NCBI GenBank assembly: GCA_037954325.1
Contig: JBBMNZ010000027.1
Coordinates: 7,818,501 to 7,882,500, forward strand
DNA length: 64,000 nucleotides
Direction of reading: 5' to 3'
DNA from: Fistularia commersonii
Taxonomy: Eukaryota; Chordata; Actinopteri; Syngnathiformes; Fistulariidae
Shown here: one piece after another, positions 47,243 to 59,200 of the stretch
How the letters are laid out: each line of letters begins with the position of its first letter
How positions within the stretch are numbered: the first letter of the stretch is position 1
Made by a program: the position numbers and the translations under genes
Notes under the pieces: model-generated
Database searches by the model: none
What the model was told of the DNA's origin: nothing
Seen by the model: the letters and a program-made list of their open reading frames with translations, nothing else

Positions 47243-50200
47243 CTGGGAAAACAGAAATGTTGAAAATGAAAAAGAATGAAGTGACAGTCACTTTTTTTCC
47301 CTGAGGATTTTGAATAGTCCACTCACATTAAGGCTATCATAATTGGCTAAAATGAATCTGCGGGTTTAAGAATATATGTATATGTATGTATATTCATAAA
47401 CAAATGTTATTTTTAATGCATAGTGATCAGCCCTATGTGATGTGCATAAAGTATGCTGCTCAGTTTGAGCCTCTCGTTGTCCCTGCACATAGTCTGTTGA
47501 ATAAAATATGATGCTCGATGGAATTCAACCAATGGTACCAGCTCCATGACACCAATGCAAATGTGCACTGAGGTCAATGCAACCAGGACCCCTACAATGA
47601 ATTTCCTTGTTTATTTTCAGCGAGATTACAATTGCATCCTGCTCCTGACAAGCCTTCTCACTTTACAAAAAAAAATCACTTTCCAGCATGGATGGATGGA
47701 TGGATGGACAAGCTCCCATTTACAGACCCTTCTCTCACATTGGGTGTGTTCTATTTTGCATTTGGCGAAGCTGGGGTCGCCCTGCTGAATTAGTATGGCT
47801 TTGAGCAGAGCCACTCTACTGACGCTGCACTCCTGTCAGTAATAAAATCATTGCCTTTGGTGAGAATTACAGGCTTGTCCTTGGTTTTATTGCTGCAGCT
47901 ACTTCTAATTTTTGCCCCAAAAGCTCTCTCCACATTCACTGAGCTCAGTTCTGAGGATTTGCAATCCAGTTTTAGATTCCAGCTCTCAGGCAAGAGCCTC
48001 CTGTCCCAGGTTTTCAGGATGAAATCCTGGAAAATGTGACTTAGCGACAAAACCTTTGGAAGAATACGCAATACCTTGCACTGCACTGTGAAAAATCATG
48101 AATAAAACAGCCTGATATTCACCACTCAGTCGGAATCTAAATGAAATACAAGGCTGCTGCACAAACACCACGCGTCTTTGGTTCCCCTTTCTCTGTTTTG
48201 GTACATATCAATCAAATAAAGATATACATTTACTATTCATGGTTCCCCATAGTGACAACTTCTTTAGCAAAAAGAAAACAGCACAGGTTTTTTTACATTT
48301 TGAAAATTACTACAGCATTTCGGGGCGATGTGGCACAGGAGGAAGAGCAATCGTCTTTGGAACCGACCATTCCTGGTTCAGTTCCCGGCTCTTCCTGGTG
48401 TGTCAAAGTGTTGTTGAGCAAGACACTGAACCCCTAACTGCTCCACTGGTGGACGGCATGCCTACTGCTCATGGGTCATCCATGATGGGGCAATTGCATT
48501 AGGATAAAGGATAAATTATTATTTATACACACACACAGACGAAACCCATTCAAAATTAGTGATGCATGTTTTGCCATGGATTCACTGAGAAATGGGAGAT
48601 GTGTCAAAAGTCTCCTCAGTGATGCCTCACGGATCACTGGTCTGACCTTTTTAATCTCATTCCACACCAACTCACTGGTGCAATCCTCTGGATCCTCTTA
48701 TTACTGCCTTACTAACTAGATCCAGCTCTTCTTGTATTTCTTGCCAAATGATGTCACAGTCTTGGATCAGACAGATGTCCAGCTGCCGTCTCTTTTTCTC
48801 TAAGTCATGAAGCGCCACCCATGTGAGTCAACCGATCAAAGTCCAAGCTCCTTGTCATCGCAGTCAAAGGATTATGGAGCAGTGAAACAATGTGAGCGCA
48901 GATCGGCCCTGATCATGGCTGCAAAGTCTGCACGGATCCTTTCGTTTGACATACATCCCATATCCATGTGTATTAGCCCCGGCCTGCACGACATCAGGAG
49001 AATTCAACCCACGTGATAGAATATGCAGAACAAGTTCTCCAATGCTGCAAATCTCTGCAGGAAGAGCACGTTGTATACAAGTGGACGATTGAGATTGAGA
49101 ACGCTTCGGTGGATCTAATTTTCACCCAGCACGAATGAGCCTCCGCTCGCTATCTTGTATTATCCTGTTCAAATTCAAATCTTTGATGCACACTTTGAAA
49201 ACAGCAACTGAAACACTTCCAACTTTGGTTGAACTTTTCTCATAAAGGTCTACTTTTCCTTTGCACTTCTGAAATCTTCAGCTGGCACTCATGTTGTTGC
49301 CCCCTTGACTCCAGCCTTGTGTTAAATAAACTCTCTGGTGTGCCTTGCTTTGGATAAAACTGACCAAATAAAACTACAGTAGTTCCATGCATTTTGAATT
49401 CAAATTATTGAAATTTTAAATATGGCCAATAAATTAAAGTAAGAAGTCATTCTCCTGTAAAAGGGCAACTCAAATGAATGACAGCTTGAAAAATATCATG
49501 CTTTCACTATCTGTCGCCAGCTGAGAGGAAAAAAATCTGGTGAATGATGCATATTTGATTCAAGACCTTTGCTTATTTCCATATCCTTAAAACCAAAGGA
49601 TCAAAGGGGAAACTATGTTGACAGGTTAGTCCAGAGCTTCTACATATTCAGCTTGGCTTGCTGGATATCCACAGTATTTAGGTACATCATGATCTACTGG
49701 ACACTGCACTTGTTTTTCCCTTCCGCTCATCCCCAGGTATGAATTTAATCTCAGATTTCTGTCATGCATCTTTTTAAAAAAGGAATGTCTCTCCAATGTC
49801 TCTCTCTGATCATTTTGATCTCCAAAGCAGTCCCTTTTAAAAACCAAGAAACAACACTGCTAGCTTTTAAGTTGAATTGTTACATTCAATTAGACTAGTT
49901 TATATTCTAGATTGATATTCATTCAAAGCAATTCTTCTCACTTAGAAAAATCAAATAATGTTAATATCCAAGGTTCCATGTTCACATCCACCAAACAAGT
50001 GATTATCTACAAAAAAAGGCTTGGGTTTTTACCTGCGGAGCTGGCTGGTGATTTGCAGCCATAAAGGTGAGGAGGAACAGTTAGCCAGGATGGAGCTTTG
50101 GAACTCTGTCCTGATCCAGGATCAGAGCCTGATGTGGAAGAGCCTCCTTGGAGGGCAGGAAAGAGCGGCAGTGCCCCAAGGGCTTTACCCAGGAGCCTGG

Positions 50201-53200
50201 GTCCCAGTGACAGCACTCGCACCTTTACATCTCGATAGCAATGGTTGACCATACGCAAGTGGACGTTCACTTTGGTCTTGATCCGTATCAGGCACTTCAC
50301 CATGGTTCACGGAAAGGAAAAACTCACTGCTCTAACTTTCCCTGTGTTCCAAAACACATCGCCTTTATGTGTTTCAGCCGTACCATCTCTCTTGATCTCT
50401 CTGCTCTCTGTTTGAGGCTGCTGAATAAAGGTGAACTCCTGCGTTCTGCCAGGCAGTGCTGAGAGCCACAGTTAAAAAAAAAAAAAAGGGACGTGTGAGT
50501 GAGAGACAAGGCCCCGGAATGTGGTCGGATCATGCCACAGTTCACCTTGTCCCCCTGCCATCGTTTGCTGCGACGCATGGCTCTGCCACTGACAGCGGGA
50601 GCTATTTTCAGACCGAGATATTATTGTCAGTGGAAATATCAACACGTACAGAGCAACGGGACAAAACACAGGGGAGATGTATCGGTGTCACTGTGGGGGG
50701 GGTAATGTCAAAGCTTGCTCTTGTGGTCAAACACAATATGGGAGTTGATTTGGTTTGATCATGTCTTGTTATCGAGTAGCCAACTTACTTCCAGGGGCCA
50801 GAATTGCCAAAAGGTTAATAGCCTATAAGGAAAAGAGGGAGCTTTTCAGTGCTCTTTATAAACTGACAAGATGACTTCCTTGTGTCAACACAATGCCTGA
50901 GGCTGCCGTTCAGTGAGTGTTGTTTTAGAAAACACACATCAGAGAGAGACTAAGCAAACTCTTCCACTGTGCAGGCCGAGTGACTGACAATCACAAGTGA
51001 GGGATTGTTCACATCGAAAGGCACTTTGTCTACAGTTAAAAATGACCGTGCAGCATAGCTGAGATCCCACTGCTATGACAGATGCATTTACTACCGCCCA
51101 GTTGCTTACATTGAGGTTTAATTTTAGCTCAGTCCAAATATGACATTGAAAAAAAAAAAAAAAATCACACTCCATCACCATGCCAGATTCTTTAATAATT
51201 GAGGCACATCTTTCAACGTGCCCACATTTATGCAACTTTTTAATGCATTTCTGCATTTGTGTTTGGGCGTTGTGCATGTCCACAGTATTACCCTCCATGA
51301 TTGAGATGTGTACGGCTCTCCTTCGTGTCCTTGGCACGCTGGTCAAACGGGGGCCGTGCGTAATAGAAGGGCAGCTCCTACTTGGCACCATTCCAGCCCT
51401 GGACAAACACATGCACATGGAATATTATGCAAATGATAACACATTTAATTGTATTCCGCCAATATGCATGCATTTTTGAGATTCTAACCTGTGAATCTCA
51501 GGGGGGTCTCTTTTAATTTTGGCACTTTGTTCCATTACCTCCTTTGCAACCTTTCCACTGAAAAATCATGAATATCAAAAAGCAAATCATTCATTTCTGT
51601 TTTTTTCTTTACAAACACATACACATAGTGATTATTTCCTTTCATGCAATACCCTTGGGAAGAAACCATGGTAAAAAAAAAATAGAAGACAAATAAGTAT
51701 TCAGTACCTGTATCTAAAGCGACTACCCTTGAAAAAGAGATTGCTACTGGACACTGTGCGGACTTGACTTGACTTTTCCAATCTGTGAATAACAGGAGAA
51801 TGAAAGTCATTAAATAAACAAGTGTAAGTGGAGTAATGACCATTGTTCAGCTTGCCTGACCCTGACTCACTTGTAGAAAGCTTGATTCTCAACTCCACAC
51901 TTCCACAGATGCTTACAGGCTTCCGGTGTAGGTGCAAAGTATGTGAGTATGATCTTCTTATCCTGTAATAAGTTATTATAGGTAAGACATCTTTTATGAG
52001 TAGTGTAAAAATATTTCATTTTACAAATAGACTCAAGTGACAAGATAATTCACAGGCTTAGGCCTCAAAGTTTCCAGCGGATGAATTTTACAGTTTTTTT
52101 TTTTCTTTTAAACCAATCTTTAATTTTTGTTTGAGGATGGAGTAGAACAGTTTTCCACTGACAGGGTTTCTGTACATAAAACAAGGCCATACTCAGTAAC
52201 TCTTCAGGATCTAAAGGGTTCAACGGACAATGTTTAATAATGCATACTCATACCTCTGTCTGATTTGCATATATATGGAATGTCTTTGCTTCAAACTTGA
52301 GTTTGGTCACTTCATCCCTGAGTTTGAGACAAAAAAGCGAAAAAGTCAGTGATTGAGCAAGTAAGTCAATAGTGACAAATGGAAATAGCAAGAGATAGAT
52401 ACAAAATGCAAAAAATGATAGATACATGTAAAATGTACATAATGTTCATTATGCCAGAAAGTTATTTTCTTTATATAAATAAAAGCATCATGTACCAGAA
52501 GAGCTAAATCAAGACTGTGAAAACCTCTACTTGATAGCGGGATGACTAAGCTGTCTTTAGAAGGTTCCTGCTGGGGACTTAGTTACTTTAAAACTTTTTT
52601 CACCCATTTTAATATGCAGGCTCTATGAATGTCTTTCATTTTAATTGGGGGTTGCTTTCTTACAATATTCTAGTGGAAAATATACATAACAGCTGAAGCA
52701 TATTGGTAATTACGATTACAGATGATTGTTTCTCCGTAATTTCACGCGCAGATGGAGCTGCAATTCAAACAGATTAATCAAAGTACAACTTTTTTTTCTA
52801 TAAGGAATTCTGAACGTGACCCTGATCAAATAAGGTGCATTTGACATATGACAGGATTTTAAATCCATGTGCACACAGCTGGCCTTTATTATTTGAGTAA
52901 ACCAGAAGAGTGGTTTATTATTATTGTTATTATTGTTATTGTTACTATTGTGGTCGTTACTATTATTATTATTGTTATTGTTGTTATTGTCATTATTGAT
53001 GTTGTTACTATTATCATTACTACCCATCCATCCATCTTCTGCCGCTTATCCTGTGTTCAGGGTTGTGGGGGATGCTGGAGCCTAACCCAGCTGGGCTGGT
53101 CGCGATCAAATTGCAGGACCTATTATTATTAATATAGTTATCTTTATCATTTTATTATTTCGTTTTCATTTTTGGAAAGGTTCAGGGTTCAGTAATAAAT

Positions 53201-56200
53201 TGAATTCAAAACCATAATAATCTTTTCTCAGTGCTAAACCGTACCCACCATGTAAGGAAATGTACCCTTCTGTTTCCTTGCAGCACAGTGAATCCAAAGG
53301 GAGTAAAAGCCAGAAATGCTGGGTTGCCAGACACATCCTGAATACAAACAACAATTTAATATTCAATACAGGTTTGGGAACTGTTATTGAATTCAGTGCC
53401 ATAACATATACTTTTTTAATCATTGGATCAATTGTTTATTGTATAATAGAAAAATGTAACTTCAGCATGTTATATCAATTATTTCACAGCAAAGTGATGA
53501 AAACCAAAGAGATAAAACACAACACCTTGCATGGATGAGGGTCCACTCCGTACGTCTCCAGCATTTGAGCCTTCTGGAGGAAGTTAAGCTCTGAGTTTTC
53601 AGGAGTTTGACCTCTGTGTGAAAGTAAAAAAAAAACATTTGTGTCAGAGCCAGAAAATGATGTCTGTCTCGTGGCCATTTTATTTTTAAATCCACCTCTT
53701 CCTTCGTTTCAGGTGACTTGTCCTTCCTTTTGTTTGATTGTCTCCACCTGTTCTCCACTTCTTGCCTGTATTTCCCTCTATCCTGTGCTATTTTGTCTTG
53801 AACCCGTGTGTCACAACTCCTCGAATCCTCAGGCCAGCGACACAACAATCACTGCAATTATCCTCCGCACCTGGAGGCCACGCCTCACCAGAAAACAATT
53901 CAAATTATCAAGCCAGAGTATAAAGACGGACCCAAAGTTTCAGTTGGTGTCTGGTCTCGTTTGTTAGAAGAAGAAGTTTATGGTGTCTTCAACTTGTCTT
54001 TGTATAGCAACGTTCCAGATTGAGAATACATTAAACCCACCTGCATTTCTACTTGCCTGTGTTTGTGCTCATGTTTTGGGCTTTTGCTGGCTTTGGGTGT
54101 TGTCTTTGATTTCCCTTGTCAAAGCAGACAATCTTTTGCCATTAAATATTGTTTCCTAAAACTTTGTTCCCAAAGACATGCATTTGGATTCTTTGCCATA
54201 ATTCTTATTGAATATAGAAGCCAAACATTTAATATGACGCAGTCACTTCCCAGAATGCTTATGTGTCATGAATGCAAATTGTGCACTTAACATTCTGCAA
54301 GGGCAGGTGGAGCCCTTCACATGTTTTGTACACCGACCACTGTCAGATAAAAACAGTTCTTCAATAAGATATATGATATATACAACGTCAATCTAATGCA
54401 AAAGTCGACCTTTTCTTATGAGAGGGGAATTTTCTCTTATCTTCTTCAAAAGGTACGAAACTCTTTTTTTTTTTCCTCCCTTGGTCAGTCTACTCCTGTC
54501 AAAGCTTGTCTTGATGGAAACTGGTTGTCGTAATTCTCTAAATTGGATATTCGTTGGTCAATCAAAGATCATCTCAAGTCAAATTTTCACACAAGTCATT
54601 TGTCTTTTCTTGACATTCACACAGATTGAAACCTGGATTAAACTCAGAATATAATTCATTTTCTCCTTGCCAGTGGAGAGTTGTGTCTGACCTTGCAGCA
54701 AACTCTTCAACATTAACTTTTTAAAAAGAAATCAGCCACCGCGTCTACTAATAACATGTATTTTGCATTAAAAGCTTCAAATTCCTCCCAAATGTATTCA
54801 TGAAAAGGTATTTTGTTGTAAAACTTTCTATTTAAGAAAAAAAAAAGACTGCCTCAATAAACGAAGGAAGAGGACATATTTCAGGCTGCGAGAAAATCAG
54901 GAATCAAGGTCCTTCCTCAGCCTGTTGATTAGAGTATTATCTGCCACACACACACCCAAATCAAATCAAGACAAAATAAAGTGAGTTAAACCGCAATTAA
55001 AAAAAAACACACTTCCCCAATCATGTAAATATAATTTTTCCATCCAAATAGCCTATGCTCAGGTCACGGGTTCCATTTAATGTCTCATATCGGGTAACAT
55101 CCAATTGCTAATATTTAAATATTGCAAAGGATATACATTTATATCTGTTTCAATACAGACTATCCCTGTTGTGAATCCCTAATCAGACCTTTTTATTCAA
55201 GACTCCTTGCACCACTAAAAAATTAACATGTCCTCCAAAGTGCTAAGAATAGAAATACCCTAAACCATTAGTTTCATTTCTTTCATGATTAAGCCATGAG
55301 GGCAAAAAAGAAAACAGATGAGATAACTATATGTAGGACAAACAATATGGAATAAGCGCACGTGACTGTTTCAGAAATGTTGACTTACATCAGCTCAGTC
55401 TTGTGGATTTCAGCAATTCGTCGCTCCAACTTCTCAGAGTGCTTTGGGAAGAATTGAAACTTGGAACTGTAGCCCTCTGGGTGTTTCCCAGGGTCATAGT
55501 CACCAATTTCAGCTGCAAATGAAGAAAAAAAAAAAAAAGAAAAAGAAAAACACTTAAGTCCAATTATATGCGAAAGCCTCCGGAGGGGAAAAACTAAAAT
55601 TCTGTATGATTTATTTTCAGTGTCTGATCTAAGTAGTTATTCTCCTGAGTTTATGGCTTAAGGGCAAAAAAAACTTTTGTGGGGATAATTTTAGGAGTTA
55701 ATTTTCTCCCCATCTCTGAAAACCCTTGATTATTAAGTATTTTTCTGACAACCAAAATGAACATTTCACCAAACACCTTTGTTCTGCAATTGGGAACCAG
55801 GGACAGAAAAGAAGCTTAGAATGTAACCTCATCACATTTGATAAGTACGATTTAGAATATTATAACTTTAAAAAAGGGGGAATATGAACAATGAAATTCA
55901 TTTTGGACTGCTTTCTCACCAAAGTTCATTGATGAAACTGTATTTCAAAGACCCCAAAGCGTTCTCATGCTTGTCTGCAGGAATTACGATTAACACGTTT
56001 TTTTGACACTTTACACTACCATGAAACAGACAGCAGCAAACTGATGAAAAAGAAATGAAGCATCAAAAGGTGGATTAATTGGAATCAAACATGAGCTCTG
56101 AACACTTCATACTCGAGGTCCACCATGCAAACCAAAATTTTGTCGATTATTCGCAGCGAAAGCATTTTGTCTAATTCATCTCCGCTGCTGCATTTGTTAT

Positions 56201-59200
56201 AAACATTTTATTTAACTAAGCTTTTCGCCCTCCTACATTAAGAATCTGCCTTGTTAATTATAGGCCATAATTACAATGAATATTTGGGATAAGAAGAAAG
56301 ATGGTGACAGGAACTGTTGTTTATTCATCTCAATAGTGACTGACACTGAAAGGAGAAGAACTCAGCTATTGTATTGCAATTTCCAAAAATCTATCATTTG
56401 AAGTTCTGCAGTAACTGAGAGATACACGTTTAATTCTTACAAAACAACACATTTCTCACATTCTTCAAAAAGCATGTACAGTTAGTTTTAGTCCAGTACC
56501 ACTTTTGAGTCTCATAGTTTGGTAAAAAAAAAAAAAAACGTATAGAAAAGAGCTTTCCAACTTATTCATCTCGATTAAAATGAAGTAGGAATGTACAGTG
56601 GGTTGTTTGCTCACAGTTTAAGACCCCTAAATGTCTTTTTTATCAATAGTTGCAAGTTGCAAGGTGAAAGGTTTTCAAAATCGGACAATATGGATAGATT
56701 ATTTCTCAATATGACGACTCATTGGAAACTTTTTTGCCACGTTTTTCTTTTTTCAAGATTGACTTGTTTTTAAGTTGAGCTTAATGTTCTACTGATTGTG
56801 TACCCTGGGATTGCTGCTTTCAATCATTTGTTGAATAAATTAAACTATTAATTCCTTTTTTATAGCCCTTAAAGATAAGCAGCTAAATTGATATTTCTTA
56901 ATTAAAATTGAGCAACAAATTCTGAGCCCCACTGAGATCTGGTATGGCCAAGTAGTATTAGTTTTCCATTTGCATGCATATCTGCATTGCCACAAGCTCA
57001 CCAACACTAAAAGGCTAATTAGAATAATGCAGAATTTGTATCAAAGTATATTTGAAAACAACATTCGTACCTTGTAATATATAAGCAGCCAACAGGGCAG
57101 CATCTGATGTCTTGCAAAGGAGGCGACCGTGATAAAGATCCCTTTTAACCTGCAGGAAGACGAGATATCTGTGGAATGGAACACAGAAACACTGATCTGG
57201 GTTATTATTTAGATAGAATCAGTAAATTGATCCTATTTGCCTTTTCTTGATAACACAATGAAGATGTTTGTGCGTTATAGATATGATGTCCTTTAAGCCC
57301 AACATGTTTGAAGTAGATTTTAGTGGTATTACTTCATGGCACCATTGTTAATATGTTTGCATGGAATCCATTATTTTGTAAGAAATTATGTCATACCAGC
57401 CAAAAATTGAACAATTTCTATCAAAGCCCTTGTTTAAAAAACAAAAAATTTAAAAATATTATACATTTAGGATGTTATTATTAGATATTTATGTTAAATG
57501 ATGCTATCACTATCATATTAATGGGGATGGAAAACAATTTTGAAGTCACAGTGACACTGTTGTATTAGTGAGTTCATCCTTGAGTCATAGTTTAAGGTAT
57601 CTCTGAGTTTTCGGGTTAATGAGTACAAAATTAATCAACATGTTGTTTGATGGAAAACCCTAAAACATGGTAACTCACGTGTTCGACTTATTATATTATT
57701 TTATTGTCTGCCGTCTGTAGTTATGAAGAAGAAGCTGCAATACTCGAGTAGCTCCAGACTTTGAAATAGAAAAGTGTAACTTATAAAGACTGTTACACTA
57801 AAGTCATCTGAAAAACCAATTCTAATTAACTTATAAATAAAACAGACAGAATGCAATTAATGTTTGATCAGAATTCCACTGTGAATGTTTGGAACATTAG
57901 ACATGAAAAATATTGTATACCCCCAGGCAGAATTTGAACCAATGAGTAATTATTCTGAGGCCTGACAATAATCTAAAATATGATTGCTGCTTCACATGGA
58001 TGTCCTGTGAGAATAACTCAATCTTTTTGTGTTGTACCCACCATGCATAGATGAGCCGAGCCCGTATTCTCAGCCAGCATTCATTTTATACGCTTGTTTA
58101 TTCTGCTTTTCTCCAAGCAGCAAAGCAATAAATATTACAGTACTAAACACTGCCAGGACAAATGTTGGTGTAAAGAATGTAGACAATGCACAACATACCT
58201 TCTTATCGCACATCCTGTCATCTTTGATTTTACACTGTTGAATGCAAGCCGCAGATTTCCTTAATATGTATGTAACTGGCTTTGTTTGTGGGCATTTGAT
58301 GCAAACTATTCAGAGCTAATGATTGCAACACTGTGGCTGGCGGTGACTCAGGCAGCTGCAATGTACGAGGTATATTATCTATTCAATTTGGATCCTGCTG
58401 GCTTTCTCAAACCAGGTCCCTTGTGTGTTTAAAATCTACAGTGTTCCATCTTAATGGCAACCAGTTTCTACAAATCAAGTGTTTTGCAAGAGTGGCATTT
58501 AGGCTTGGTTGTATATTTACTGGTTTTTCTGGTTTATCAATCACAAATCAATTCATTAGTCCTACACTTTCAGCATATATTCGTTGTAGTATTACCAAAT
58601 GCAATGGTACCGCAATACCTGGATTGCTGTCAATTTGGATTAAATGTATACATAGCATTCTATAAAAGCTAATTCGAAGCTTTTACATGTTGTTACGTGT
58701 CATTAATGTGTTATTATTAGCATGTCTATGAATCCTCAAGTCAAAACAAAAGCACGGACACAAAGCTCTCTGGCTGGTATTCTGTCCCTTCGAGACAAGC
58801 TGGAATCTGATGTGAAGAGATTTCGAAGTGTGGCAGCCAGTCAAGGGATGTGATTTAAGGGAGCTATGAGCTCAGTAGCTCTCTGGCTCCTCGCAGCAGT
58901 TTGTTAAATTGTCAGGGATGCCACACACAGTGTAGTTGTGAGGAGCTTCATGGCACTGCAACTTATAAAAAGAGGAATACTCAAATCTGTCTGCAGTGTT
59001 TGACACTGTTATCACACCGCATGCTTTTTCTTAGCATATAAAATTGATAGCGAAAACATTGCAACTCGGATGTGATTGTATTTGAGGGGGACAAGTGGAA
59101 TTCTTCATTGTAACAATTCTTGGTATGTCTCTTGCAGGTGTATTTATAATCTTAATGAAGAACCACCAATTTGAATTGATTGCATGAAGAGCATTTTTGT

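Larger units (their letters stand above)
47243..50032. other. frmd5 last intron, 3' part
   Basis: No gene is recognised. The region holds an (ATGG)n tract at 47688-47708 and a plus-strand SINE at 48322-48526. Two overlapping minus-strand open frames (about 47626-48086) in moderately GC-rich sequence match no family I know and show no clear splice context. Confidence 0.55.

Noticed and set aside
47626..48086. Two overlapping minus-strand open frames in the last frmd5 intron
   Set aside because: I recognise no family, the frames are offset and would need a shift to join, and no acceptor/donor pair matches the phase of frmd5. A transposon relic is possible but cannot be shown.
48540..48860. Minus-strand stretch that translates to a charged helix-like segment
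   Set aside because: No homologue recognised, a stop follows, and there is no convincing splice context. Left unassigned.
50309..50762. Several 65-100 codon frames on both strands near 50.3-50.8 kb
   Set aside because: They overlap one another, show no family resemblance, and lie in an A/G-run-rich frmd5 intron.
52716..53027. Asn-rich minus-strand frame resembling a prion-like domain
   Set aside because: It is the translation of the (TTR)n tract in a frmd5 intron, with no splice sites in matching phase.
53462..53848. 128-codon minus-strand frame near 53.5-53.8 kb
   Set aside because: The true frmd5 exon here is 53613-53526 in another frame. This frame is a shadow joined to repeat-derived sequence.
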